Made by a program: the position numbers and the translations under genes. Positions 10,011-20,659 of a stretch of DNA of 64,000 bases are shown here, one piece after another; position 1 is the stretch's first letter; each line of letters begins with the position of its first letter. Location: the NCBI GenBank assembly GCA_037903355.1, contig JBAJFE010000048.1, positions 124,001 to 188,000 on the forward strand. The letters run 5' to 3'. The notes under the pieces are model-generated. The model was not told where the DNA came from and did no database searches. It saw only the letters and a list, made by a program, of their open reading frames with translations. Source of the DNA: Trichuris trichiura. Taxonomy: Eukaryota; Nematoda; Enoplea; Trichinellida; Trichuridae.

Positions 10011-10308
10011 TTGCAACATTCGTGACTGGAACGTGGACTCACAAGGAGAGGTTACGTAATGTTGCTTAGTCGAGGTTATCCTGCATAACAACATTAATGG
10101 TAATCCCATTAGCAATGGCACGTGATTCAACAGACTAGAAAAGGTTTAGTGTAGGTTTTAGCGAGACATCTGCGAGCTTGCGCTCTTGTGATCTCTACCT
10201 GTTAAGCGAAGTTGTAGAACAAAACGAGCAGTTGGGAATCATACAGCCACCGTAGTGCTTACGTCTAGTTTTTTCCTGTGTATTCTGCCTGTCGCACCTT
10301 AAACCTGT

Positions 10309-10614
10309 ATGTTGAAATGTTGTTTATTGTTGCATCTTGGTTGCTGTATGTTTCGTAACAGTGTGCCTAGGCCTAAGCCAAAACTGAAGACGTCTAAGAT
10401 GCTGGTCATTCATTTTCTACGTAAACTGAAGATTAGAAGCACTGAGACTGCGTGCAGTCAGCTCGGTGTGGACCCACTGCTGTCAGTGTACAGATGCACC
10501 GTCTACATGGTGCAGCAAAACCGCCACAGAGCAATAGTTTCTTACTCCGTGCTATCACGGATCATCAGTAAACTGATTATCAATTTTCAGGGGCACGCTA
10601 CCGCGGGTGGCTAA
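10309..10614 (+). repeat. left copy of a duplicated coding-like segment
   Basis: The open frame contains HFLRKLKIRSTETACSQ, closely similar to FLRKLKIRTIDTAYSQ at 12924-13172. The two copies are in direct orientation and flank the Tigger relic. The frame starts with ATG at 10309, but nothing shows it is translated. It could be part of an older repeat into which the transposon inserted. Confidence 0.4.
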
Positions 10615-11373
10615 ATTCGGGGCATGGGCGTTGGAAGGCCCGTTTCCTTTGCGTTAATAAAGTTTTCCAACCATCAAACTAGTTGGGAACCTGAGCGTTC
10701 CCAGTGAACTTCAGCATTCTCAAATCTCTTGAATGCTAATGGGATGCAAGCCGCTAACTACAAAGACGAAAAAATAGGGTGTCTAGTATGTGAGAAATAG
10801 AGCATCGGCAAGACTATCGTTATCTCCAGTACTAGGAAGAAAGAAGTAATCCGAGTATATACAAGAAAGGTTGTTGGACAGGCTGAAAGCTCGATCTGGG
10901 AAGTTGATACCTGAAAGACTGAAGAGATCAAAGAAGAGTTTTACATCTGATCCATCCAAAACTTCTTAGCTAAAAAACGGTGTCCAGACTCGTGCTGTGC
11001 GGAAAGTACGTTGTTTTACCGCTCCTTTGAGCGCTGATCCTAATTCTAAGGCTAATCAGAGCTGGCCCGACGAATTTAAGATGCGCCATGGTATTCGAGC
11101 GCATGATATTCAGGACGAAAAACTACCTACAAGCGACTTTTGCTAATGACTTCAGGGAAAAGGTAGCAGCGCTTAGGAAACAAAGAGACGAGGATGTTGT
11201 CTATAACGCAGATGACGCCGGCCTCAATTGGAAGGCACTTCCCAGCAGGCGGCAGGTAGCTGGTGAAGAATGAGTGTGAGGTCTTAAGAGAAGGAAGGAG
11301 CGAATCACTACGACGCCTACGCGAATACTTTAGGCTTCCAGTGTACTCAATGGAGAAGTCAAAAATCCTAGAC

Positions 11374-11792
11374 CAGTGATTCTCACGGTGGGGCATGTGC
11401 CTCAGCGGAGGGCCCTTTTGAGCTTTAAGAAGCACATGCCCCACCTGGGCAGTCATGCTGAATCTCATAGGAAGGTATGGCCTGCGGGTCAGGTATTGCG
11501 CCTCTGCCTAAAAGAAAGCTGCATCCTCTGTTGCACCCTCAATTCTGATTAGCTGGAAGGGAAGACCGGGGCAGAGAACTGACTCGGAGGTGAGAAAGTA
11601 AGTGTTCGGTACACTATCCAGGAATTGCTTTCCCCACAGAACTTTGTGTAGCACCTACTTTATGACGTCTCGGCTACTCTCCCTCTTCCCATCCAGCCAA
11701 TCAGCGCGCTCGAAATCGACTAATCAGAATTGGGAAGCCCAAACGCTCGGGAACGTTCACAGGGGCCCTGGCAACCCTGACCTTGAGAAACG
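11374..11792. mobile_element. hAT MITE with 8-bp TSD
   Basis: The left end is CAGTGATTCTCACGGTGGGG and the right end is CCTTGAGAAACG. The flanks are TCCTAGAC (11366-11373) and TTCTAGAC (11793-11800), a 7/8 target duplication. The left part matches 35289 and the reverse complement of 42926; the right part matches the block at 41704 and 17480. It has no coding capacity. Confidence 0.85.
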
Positions 11793-11977
11793 TTCTAGAC
11801 GTTTCAGCATGAATAAGCTCCCAATGGGCTATAGGTACTAAAAAACGGCATAGACGAACGCTCAACGTTGTAGAGACTGGTGCCTGAAGGTATTTATTGG
11901 TAGGGCAATGCAGTCAGAGCAAATCATTAGTACGTTATCAGAAATCCTCTTTTCAGCTATAACTGTACAAGGCTTAG

Positions 11978-12110
11978 TTTCGAAAGACAGGATGTCTTTT
12001 AACAGGCTTGGATTGTTTCATAGTTGATCTTCTGATTCACGGGTTTGGTCTGTTTGATGTATCTGTAAGTAAACTGCAAAGTGCACTACCAACGAACGAA
12101 GGCTTAGTTG
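11978..12110 (-). repeat. Penelope terminal fragment with internal deletion
   Basis: The first ~40 nt match 56747-56785 directly (TTTCGAAAGAC, then GGATGTCTTTTAACAGGC). The rest matches the reverse complement of 56930-57015. It is a short rearranged copy inside the Tigger relic. Confidence 0.65.
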
Positions 12111-12479
12111 GTAAAACCAAAATGATGTTCTTGCTTCCCAAACAACGCTGCTGCCCACCGCTTGGCAGAGTAGTTTGGCATGTTTGACGGATTCGTGACG
12201 GTTAAATTTGTTCCGGGAAACGTTACACCATTAGTCCAGCCAGTGGATCCAGGGGTAAGCGAAACCTTGAAACGGTGTTAAAAAATGCAGCTTCTTCATC
12301 GATTTTTACGGTGAGAGGGTAGCAGGTTGCAGACCATAATGAACCTGGGAAGATAAATTTAAAAGACCAGTGCTATTGGATAACGCGATGCCTAAATTCC
12401 GTGAAGTACAAGACGTTGAGAAATCCTTAGAATAAAATTCTTTCTGGGCGGAGCCCTTCTGTCGACTTTCGTGCTAATT

Positions 12480-12920
12480 ATACATACCAGTCACCGGAAG
12501 GAATTACAGTAGGCTCTCCTTATGGTTCCAAGACTATCCGCGTATAATCAAGTCCTCTTCGCAAAATGTAGAGTCATTCGTAGACAACCTGCGTCTTTCC
12601 TCGTGTACACTGCAAATAGACATGGAATTGCCTATATTAACAGGTGCTAACAACAAATTAAAATTGTTTTGTTTCGTGCCCACTGTGCGTATTGTAATTC
12701 CACAATATCACCGAAAAGTGCAGGCTCGAGGTTTGAAACCTTGCGTCCTATTGTTCGAGTACTTTCAGTGCAATTACGTACGTTGCTAGGCTCATCTGCG
12801 CACATGATTTTCTCTATGCCGCTTGACCCCGTCTACTGCATTGTCATTGCAGTGTAGACAGTTTTACATGAGTACTAACAGTTGCTGACTCACTTCTTCG
12901 CGGAAGAACAAGTTAACAAG
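12480..12920. other. no feature recognised
   Basis: This is the flank between the Tigger relic and the right duplicated segment. No exon or repeat end is evident. Confidence 0.35.
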
Positions 12921-12923
12921 TAA

Positions 12924-13172
12924 ATGACCAGCAGCCTTCCTGCAAGCCACCTAAGCTTAAACCGAAACTTAGCACAACTGAGGCGCTACTTACGTTTTTT
13001 ACGTAAATTGAAAATTAGAACTATCGACACTGCGTATAGTCAGCCTGCAGTTTTCACTTTACATGTTTCTGCGGAATTCTTTGCTGTCAGGAAACTAAGG
13101 AGCATGGAACAACTGCGAAATGTAGCCAAGAAGAAAGGTCGCCAGAGAACGGACAACGCGAAATCTAAATGA
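12924..13172 (+). repeat. right copy of a duplicated coding-like segment
   Basis: The open frame from ATG contains YLRFLRKLKIRTIDTAYSQ, matching the left copy at 10309-10614 in both sequence and orientation. It ends in a Lys/Arg-rich stretch. Its function is unknown. Confidence 0.4.
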
Positions 13173-13199
13173 GGAACGGAATTGGAGCAGAGTTGGGGA

Positions 13200-14018
13200 A
13201 GGGCGGCAACGGCGGGTAGATCAAAGGCAAAAGGACCGGTCGGCTGGGTAAATCAATTTGTCATTTTCTTCGTCGGACAGCAATGGTGTCATTTTCACGA
13301 GAACATAAAGAAAAAATACAGCCATCGTTTCAAATTTATTCCGTTTTAACGGCCTACAGAAACCGCGAATTTTCTGTTTGTGCAGAGAAGCAATGAGCAA
13401 CAATGGCCTGAATAACGAATAATGTGAGCAATAAGCTAACTGTGTTCAATGCCCTCTTTTTGTAATTTTTAGTTTACTTAGGAAAAGTATGATCAATGTC
13501 ACAGTTGTATTGGATTTTAATTTACGTTTAAGTGGCCCACAGAAACTACTAGCGAACTACTCGTTAATTTATTCGTCCGCGGAGGAGTAACAGTTGAACT
13601 GTTGTAGTACTGATGCAGGACTGTGTTAACACTACAGCACTCACTATTCACTGCCAGATGTCTTTATTAACATAAGAACAACAAGGGAGGTCAAGCAGCC
13701 CAAGGGAAAGTTAATTGCGCAGATGAGCTTAGACTCTAAGCCTTAGAGTGTCCTTAATGAGACGAAAAGTGCTCGTCCAATGAGAAGCGACGTTAAAAGG
13801 TCGCCATTGAAATTTGCACTTTTCAGTGATTTTGCTAAGTTAAGATACGCGTGGTAGGCATGAAACAGGAAAGATCACAAATTGATGTTAAGTAAACAGT
13901 CAAATGAGCAGAATATTATAGAAGATAACAAAATGCAACAGTACTAAAATATATTGGAATGCGAGTTGCGTTCTGAATGCACTTATCCAGTTGTAAGCGA
14001 AGTACACTGTTTTAGCGT
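13200..14018. other. no gene seen
   Basis: AT-rich sequence without convincing exons. Short open frames lack splice context or family similarity. Confidence 0.4.
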
Positions 14019-14033
14019 AAGTCATTATGACTT

Positions 14034-14250
14034 TTTCTAAAGTTTTTCGCGGAATGTTTTGACTCGTTATTTATTAAACGTTTATTACGAAGCTTTCGGG
14101 TCCACTCATAACCCGTTATCAACGTAGTTGCGCCGCCCGTCGAGTCGGTCTTTATGGCTGCAAGCCGTTCCATCCGACCAAAAATTCCGCGTAAAACTTT
14201 AGAAAAAGAAATTAAGAAACCCGTTACAAAGACAAGAAAACATAAAAAAG
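14034..14250. mobile_element. Penelope-derived foldback with 15-bp TSD
   Basis: Inverted arms (TTTCTAAAGTTTTTCGCGGAA near 14034 and its complement near 14192-14218) enclose a reverse-strand hammerhead-like block (GCTTTCGGGTC near 14090). The tail word CCCGTTACAAAG is at the right. AAGTCATTATGACTT is present at 14019-14033 and again at 14251-14265, a perfect 15-bp duplication. The element itself is 217 bp. Confidence 0.82.
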
Positions 14251-14265
14251 AAGTCATTATGACTT

Positions 14266-15284
14266 CACAATTAGTCTTACGGTAGTATGACGTATACTTC
14301 TACCTAATTTAGGGAAATTAGAATTCAGAAGCAAAAGGTGAGTGATAGCTCATCATAATAACAATAGGCATTAACATTCAGCACAAGCTGAGAAGCCATA
14401 TGAACAGAAAAAAACATTTTCTCAGGTCACGTGATAGAATCCTACCACTACATATACAAAAAGAATTCTGCGGTGCTGCTATGTTCAACAGCTATTCGTC
14501 AATTTCCGCTGAAAATAACGTCATTGTTTTCTTAAGATAAACCGCTCTGAGTCAAATCCGCGGATAAAGAGGGCCGACTGTAAATAACAAAAGGGGTAAA
14601 TTTGATGTGGAAAGTAGCGATTGCGGCATTTAGAGCTCTCTATGTTTGAGATTACTCAGTGCTTGCGGGTGGATAAATGAAAAGAACCGGAGAAGGAAAA
14701 GAAAGAAAGAAGTTGAAGAAATGATGTTACATCAAGATCGCTAATGTACAGATGCCTTTATTTGTATGATACAAACGCGTCCTTTGTTCAGCAGCAGCAG
14801 GAAATACAAAACCACAGTTCTACGAACGAAGAGTACAACCCAGATCTTTCCTGTTAACGGCTCGCCAGTCATACTCTAACTCAGCCATTCTTATTTATTT
14901 GGCGCGAGGCCCTCCTGGAAGCTTCTCCTAGGCACCGGGACACCCTTCTCTTATTGGTCAGTTGTGTTTGTCATTTTTCGCCTGGCAGCTGAGACCTCTA
15001 GTGCAAAGCCAGTATATGAACGTTGTAGAAGGACACAATGTAAATGAACAGTCATGAACTCAATCATGTAGAGCAGAATATGAAGCGTACCGTCAAGGCC
15101 GACAAAGCATAAAAAACACTTTATTGGAACTAACGCGACCGTTCAGGGTGTCTTTGCTAGCTTCATGATGTCTGGTTCCATCCTGGTCAGTGTCACCTCT
15201 GGATGAATAATCCATTCTATTTCTGGATTTCATTAAAGGAACGACTTTGCTAAGTAGGTTGAAGGAAGGGCGATGAGAAATTGC
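14266..15284. other. no gene seen
   Basis: A mixed AT-rich stretch with no recognised coding exon or element terminus. Confidence 0.4.
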
Positions 15285-15676
15285 GGGTCTTCTTAAAAGT
15301 TGTCCCCCGGAAGTGAAGGCGACAACATCAAGGGAAGGTCAAGTGGGGATTATTACGTCACACCAACAATGGCCTCCGTAGTTGCATTGTCGGTGCATTG
15401 TGTGCACTAATGTGCACACGCACACACACACACCCACCTTATGTTCAGTCTTAGGCTTAGGCTAGGGCAGGACAGGATGGCCGGCTAGGCTGCAGTACAA
15501 CGTCGCTGGAAAAGGGTTAGCGAGACGTTGACCTTTTGCAGTGCAGCACACATGTGCACACAATGCACCGACAATGCGATTACGGAGGCCGTTGCTGCTG
15601 CGACGTAGTAATCCCCACTTGACCCCCTTTGATGTTGCCGTCTTCACTTCCGGGGGGACAACTTTTAACAAGACCC
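15285..15676. mobile_element. foldback element with TTAGGC core
   Basis: Long imperfect inverted arms of about 140 bp start GGGTCTTCTTAAAAGTTGTC and end in the complement GACAACTTTTAACAAGACCC. The centre holds a CA-repeat and TTAGGCTTAGGC at 15451-15462. The arms carry GGTCAAGTGGGGATTA, shared with the foldbacks at 43.6, 46.7 and 52.4 kb. No ORF or clear target duplication was found. Confidence 0.8.
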
Positions 15677-15805
15677 ATAATTTTCCTACAGATTTAGGAA
15701 GTGACTCGGAAATTATTCATCGCCAGTTTAAGCACTCAACTTGACGTCGCCGCAAGGCTTACTGACCCCCGATTACGATTCTAACCAACGCGCTGGGTAG
15801 ATTTT

Positions 15806-15925
15806 GAGATGAAGTATTTTGAATTTCACTATTTTGAAATTCAGTAATTTGAAACTTCGGTATTTTGAAACTCCGGTGTTTTCCGCTTCAGTATTTGAGG
15901 GTTCGGTATTTTGAGACGTTCTGGT
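15806..15925. repeat. degenerate 15-17-bp tandem repeat
   Basis: About seven imperfect units of the form GGTATTTTGAAACTTC follow each other. Units differ by substitutions and one- or two-base length changes, so the array is old. Confidence 0.6.
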
Positions 15926-16480
15926 TTTTCCCAGTTGTTCCTCATCCTGCGTGTCTTGGAAAACATTTTCAAGGTAAAAAAGATGTTGTGCGCTTTACTT
16001 TAGCTTTGCAACAAGAGAGCTTCGTATCATGTTCTCTTTATTTTGAAATGAAAGACGCTATTCATAAGTTGGAAGAAGCGCCGTTTATCGCTCCGCTGGC
16101 CAGTTTTCTTGCCATGCGTCCAAATACGGAGCACGTTTTCGACGTTCTGGTTAACTTTTTTGATGCAACCTTTGCTTTATGAATCTCCAGGCTTGCCGTA
16201 GATTATCTTCAAAATCGACCAGTGTTGCTTTAAGCTACTCACGCATTATCTGAAAATTCTTTGCCGTTATCAAGTCGCATAATCGACGTTGCTCCGAATA
16301 ATGTAAGTTTGTCCATGTGATAACGGGCTGCTTCTTCCGTCTTCTTTGACTTCGAGACTTTCAGAACTTCCTTGACTTTGAGACTTAAACGATGTTGGTA
16401 TACTGCTGTGAACCTTTACTCCCCGTTGCTATGGAACTGGAAGTCGACGAGTTAAACCTGATACCGTGAATTTAAATCAT
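15926..16480. other. no gene assigned
   Basis: An open plus frame covers part of this stretch (15865-16182), but it starts inside the degenerate tandem array and resembles no family I know. No exon structure is evident. Confidence 0.3.
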
Positions 16481-16483
16481 AGG

Positions 16484-16640
16484 TTTTCAAAGTGGGCGAC
16501 ATTGCCCCCTGGGGGGCGATAAGAGAGCACAGGGGGACGATGGGAATTCCGTGCGGGGGCGTTGGAAATTACGTAAGAGGAAGTCTGGCAGAATCGCCTG
16601 TAGCGCAGGAGGGCTATTAGAGAAACCGCCTTAAGAGTAC
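16484..16640 (+). mobile_element. hAT left-end fragment
   Basis: It starts CATAGGTTTTCAAAGTGGGC and continues with GGGGGCGATAAG and then CTGTAGCGCAGGAGGGCTAT. This matches the left end of the full hAT at 43470 (CCGTAGCGCAGTAAGGCTAT). The preceding octamer ATTTAAAT has central TA. The right end is not visible. Confidence 0.7.
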
Positions 16641-17033
16641 TGCCTGTTCACACAGGCGACAGTACACCTTTATATCTGATCATTGCTGTTCACGATGAAA
16701 AAATGCTGGTGAATCAAAGCGCTATTGGTCTCGGAATGGTGAATTAGCTTGCTAATTATCAAAACCATGTTCTGAAGATTTCGTTCTCTGTGAGCCCAAT
16801 CTTGTTACTGTGAATTAGCAAACTTAAATTTTGAATTTCCAATTCGCAGCATGGTTTTTCTTGTCTACGCGCTTTCAGTTTTCTTCAGTGAAAGTATGTC
16901 TAATGATTGAAAAGTGTTCTGATGCTGTGGAACCATCAGAAAAGGCAGATATCTTTTTGGTTTTGTTATTCACTGTGGTCATAAGCAAGCGTGGTCAGCT
17001 CAGTCGTTAGCTGAACTCTTCCTTGACTAAATA

Positions 17034-17400
17034 CGAGGGACGTTCAGAAAGTTCCCGGAAAGATGGTGCAGTGTCTAACAGGACGCCAAACGATGAGCCA
17101 AAACATGTTTAATCTTATTTCCGTTATCTTCAGACTTGTACGGAGAGGTAGCCTTATCCGACGCTGCGCCAGTGTGGTACGAGCTGCTCCTAAAGTAATC
17201 GTTTTTCTTGTGATATGGAAAATCTTCGTTTTGAGGTCAGAGCTAACACTAAATTTCTATCCAAGCTTGGTTGGCAGCCGAGGAGAATTAGTCAGCCTTT
17301 GTAGCAGATTTACGGTAGTACATCATCTAAGTCGGTCGTCTATGAGTGGATAAGGCGTTTCAAGGAGGGCAGAGAAGCCATCGAAGACAACCGAAGTGGA
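17034..17400 (+). pseudogene. mariner transposase N-terminal relic
   Basis: It begins at TA-CGAGGGACGTTCAGAAAG, the form of a mariner terminus. It then encodes in broken frames the helix-turn-helix segment (SKLGWQPRRI and VVYEWIRRFKEGREA). It is similar in sequence and order to 31815-32200, and is truncated before the catalytic domain. Confidence 0.75.
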
Positions 17401-17480
17401 AGTCTTTTCTGAAACATTTTCTCTCGGGGGGCGGGGGGAGGGTTGGAGAGAGAACCTAAAGAGAGAGAGAACTTAAACCA

Positions 17481-17532
17481 GTGTGACTCAAGCGAAAGGC
17501 CGTTTGGATCCTCCTGAGAACGTTCCCGAGCA
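17481..17532 (+). mobile_element. hAT terminus fused to the PLE frame
   Basis: The segment starting CAGTGTGACTCAAGCGAAAG matches the hAT end blocks at 41704 (CCTCAAGCGAAAGGCCATTT) and 35728. It supplies the first ~17 codons of the open frame that continues into the PLE, so those residues are not PLE protein. Confidence 0.7.
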
Positions 17533-19399
17533 TAATCTCAACCGCATTGAGAGGGACGTAGTTAATAAACTGAAAAAGAGGGACGATCTTATTGTCACCA
17601 AGGCTGATAAAGGCAATGTGGTGGTGCTTTTGGACAAGACGACTTATGTGGACAAAATGTTGTCGTTGCTAAACAGCACCACTTACACGCCAATTCAGTC
17701 AGATCCAACTCCACAGGCTAGAACTGAGCTGCGGAAGATCCTTCAGTCCGTCGGAGAACTATCAAAGGAGAATACCATCACCTCCATCCGGAAAAGGTTG
17801 CATTTCAAGAGTAACAGCGTATGCCCTCAGCTATACGGCCTTCCAAAGGTCCACAAACCTGGGGTACCTTTGAGACCAGTTGTATGCAGTGTAAACAGTG
17901 TCACATCGCAACTGTGTGTTTACCTCAAAGGTATCATCCAACCGTTGACCGGAGGAATGGACTCTCACGTAACCAACCACACGGACTTCTGCACTTCCCT
18001 ACGCTCGTACCACGTCTCAAAATCAGACTTTCTGGTAAGTTACGATGTGAAGGATCTCTTCACCAGCATCCCCATTTCACACACCCTCAACAGGCTACAA
18101 ACCCTATTGGACGGGGACAGCAGCTTAAGTGAGAGAACAAAACTGTTGCCTTGTCAAATAGTACAGTTAGTCTCGTTCTGTATGTGTGAAGGGAATTACT
18201 TCAGGTTTCAAGAAAGCTTCTTCCGACAGAACGAGGGGGCACCAATGGGCAGTCCGCTTTCCCCGGTCCTCGCTGAGTTGTTCATGGAACACTTAGAGGA
18301 ACTTGCCTTCGAAAGTCCAGACAACCATTACACTCCCCGCCTGTTTAAACGCTATGTAGATGACATTTTTGCTATTGTTAAAAAAGGAGAGGAGGAAGCT
18401 CTTTTGAAACACCTGAACTCGATCTTCCCAGGAAAGATTTCCTTCACAATTGAAAGGGAAGTAGGCAGGAAACTTCCCTTCCTTGATGTGTTGGTTCACC
18501 GAAGTGCCACGTCTTTAAAGACAACAGTATATAGGAAACCAACACATTCGGGCAGATACCTGCATTTCTCCTCACACCACCCCATGTCAGTAAAGAGGGG
18601 TATAGTGACAGGGATGGTGGACCGCGCCATCGCAATCTGTGATCCAGAATTCCTGAATTCTGAGTTACACCACATTGCGATGACGTTGGAGAAAAATGGA
18701 TACCCAAAAACCTTCGTCTCCTCCACCATAGCGCGAAGGTTGAACCCGACCGATTCCTCCTCAAATAGTGAAAGGGATCGTCTTCCTGTCCTCACCATTC
18801 CGTACTACGTCGGCCTGGGGGAACACTTGCAACGTCTGGGTCGCCAGTACGGCTTCCGCATTTTCTTCAAGTCTTCCCCCAACCTTCGTTCCTTAGTACG
18901 GAACGATAAGATCAAGGTCCCATTCGAACAGAGACCTGGCGTCGTTTATGTGATTAATTGTGATTGCAACGCCTCCTACATAGGAGAAACGGGCAACACC
19001 CTATTTGACAGATTTAAAGAACACATGAACGCGCTCAAGAGTTACCGATCCGCGGAAGAGAAACTACATGGAATATACAGGTTACGTCGGGGACGTCCCA
19101 GAACTATTCCGCCGTTACAAGCCATGGAAAGAGCGAAGAACACCTCCGCGGTTGCTGAGCATTCCTCTCAATGTTCACGTGACCTGCACCCGTCCATCGT
19201 TTGCCGCGAGAGCCATTTTCGCCTTAGGCAAATAAAGGAGTCCCTGTTCATTCGCAATAACATGTCCAATGTGTCCATTAACCGTGACAAAGGGGTGGAG
19301 GTCAGCTCGATATGGACATCTGTTATCAGTAAAACGGGTTGTTGTTCCATACCGACTGGCGCCCCCTTAGTACCTATAAATACCCTAACATCGGAGTAA
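17533..19399 (+). CDS. Penelope-like element RT + GIY-YIG endonuclease, 5'-truncated
   Basis: One uninterrupted frame encodes a Penelope-type reverse transcriptase followed by a C-terminal GIY-YIG nuclease. Together these copy the RNA and nick the target during retrotransposition. RT motifs appear in order: [63 protein letters not shown] and the catalytic FKRYVDDIFAIV near 18343-18378. The nuclease reads VVYVINCDCNASYIGETGN at about 18945-19000, then FKEHMNAL. The open frame spans 638 codons from a GTG at 17483, but its first part is hAT sequence. The N-terminal PLE block (seen at 51650 as EGLNFVPTP) is absent, so the copy is truncated and has no proper start. No internal stop or frameshift is present, which suggests recent insertion. 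Confidence 0.93.
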
Positions 19400-19540
19400 A
19401 AGTACCATTACCACCATCGCTGACGACGGGACAAGGTTAGTCCCGAAAGCTCCGAAACTGTTAAGAATTGTTCTGTATTTTTCCTTAATAATTGCTCATC
19501 CATCCGTTGGTAGGGCATTTGCTTTGGTTTAATTTCAGAA
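19400..19540 (+). ncRNA. PLE 3' terminal repeat with hammerhead-like motif
   Basis: CTGACGA (19420-19426), a GGGAC/GTCCC stem, and GAAA (19445-19448) followed by GCTCC resemble the hammerhead core reported in Penelope-like elements. One extra nucleotide lies between core and stem II compared with textbook hammerheads, so self-cleavage is inference. The tail word CATCCATCCGTTGGTAGGGC follows. Confidence 0.6.
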
Positions 19541-19589
19541 CCCATCAACGGGCAAGAACACATACCGTATGAAGTTGTGATGAAAAACT

Positions 19590-20062
19590 TTACATGGGAA
19601 CAAATGCACACGAGGTTTTAACTACTATATCTGCAGAGTATGAGCCATCGCTGAGTGGAAGACCGCTATGCTTAACTGGCGAGGATCCTTTGAAACCGGA
19701 ACCACTAAACCCTTTTCATGCTTCTGACAGGAAGAATGAATATCAACGTGCCTGTAGACGTCTCTTGGGACAAGGAACACCTCGAATAAACATTTGAGCA
19801 ACGTGCAAAGGATCATGGACCGATTTTGGCGGTGCTGACGAAAGGAATATTTGCCAACATTGTAGCATAGATCCAGGTGGACGAAAAACACTGCCAACGT
19901 GAAAGTTGGCGACGTAGTAGTAATCGTCGACATTGGCTGCTAGGTCGTATAACTTACATTGCCAAAGGCACTGGTGACTGTGTTCGAATCGCCACGGTGA
20001 AAACTACGAATCGGTCTTATGTTAGGCCCGTGACTCGTTTAGGACTTGCCGAAAGTTTTGGT
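19590..20062 (+). pseudogene. BEL/Pao integrase C-terminal relic
   Basis: Broken plus-strand frames read LTGEDPLKPEPLNPFHAS, then a tryptophan-rich linker (RIMDRFWRC), NVKVGDVVVIVD, and finally ATVKTTNRSYVRPVTRLGL. That is the order of the end of a BEL/Pao integrase. Frameshifts separate the parts. Confidence 0.75.
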
Positions 20063-20438
20063 TAAAATTAAGATTAAGAAATTAATCTTCTTAAGAATGC
20101 TAGTCCTGAGAGTCAGTGAGTATCCACCAATCTTTCTGGTTTTATTCCCCGGGACAATGCATCTGCCAGATTTTTTTTCCAGTAACAAACCTTCATTGAT
20201 TCATTTTTGTAACATCGAGGATCTTATAAGCCCTATTTTCCACGAAGGTGCAAAGGCAACGTCTAGTTGTGTTTAATTAACGCAACACCACTACTGAATC
20301 TGTCTGAAATTTATCGGAATTTGAATTCAGTTGCAGTTCTCGAACTAGTAATGGCAGCTGCTGAGATGGCCAACAAGGCACCTTGTAATTCCAAGCAGGA
20401 AATTGTTAAGCGTCGGAAAGAGATAACCTTCGCCCTTA

Positions 20439-20644
20439 TGCAACTTCTTGGTACGGGACCGTATAGTTTCATGTCAAGTTTTTTTTACGGAAAGCTTGTC
20501 CCGTTGAAAAATTTTTAATTTTGCCGGAGCTCTGGGGTCAAACGAAACCCGTCTTCAGCGGTGTTAAAATGATGTAATGAAAAATTTGCGGTCGAAATGA
20601 ATTTTTCAACGGGACAAGCTTTCCGTAAAAGAAACTTAACATGA
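20439..20644. mobile_element. Penelope-derived foldback with 14-bp TSD
   Basis: Arms of about 40 bp (ATGTCAAGTTTTTTTTACGG at 20470 onward, complement near 20606-20642) enclose a reverse-strand hammerhead-like block near 20530. The outer left part reads in reverse as the PLE tail GTCCCGTACCAAGAAG. AACCTTCGCCCTTA occurs at 20425-20438 and 20645-20658, a perfect 14-bp duplication. Confidence 0.82.
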
Positions 20645-20659
20645 AACCTTCGCCCTTAG

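Larger units (their letters stand above)
10740..12480 (+). pseudogene. old Tigger/Jerky-type transposase relic
   Basis: The frame at 11088-11273 reads DFREKVAALRKQRDEDVVYN followed by DAGLNWKALPSR. This is the first catalytic Asp region (normally YNADETGLNWK) of Jerky/Tigger DDE transposases, here with Asp-Asp in place of Asp-Glu. Near 12195-12270 it reads VKFVPGNVTPLVQPVDPGVS, the block normally read as LPPNTTALIQPMDQGV. Upstream there are only traces of the helix-turn-helix part (FKMRHGIRAHDIQ). Stops and frameshifts are numerous. It is interrupted by a hAT MITE (11374-11792) and a PLE fragment (11978-12110). It belongs to a different family from the Tigger copies at 32-38 and 61-63 kb. Confidence 0.72.

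Noticed and set aside
17483..17532. The long PLE frame appears to start with Met at 17483
   Set aside because: The codon is GTG and the sequence belongs to a hAT terminus, so it is not a genuine start or PLE N-terminus.
18293..18798. Minus-strand frames inside the PLE
   Set aside because: They are shadows of the well-supported RT frame on the plus strand.
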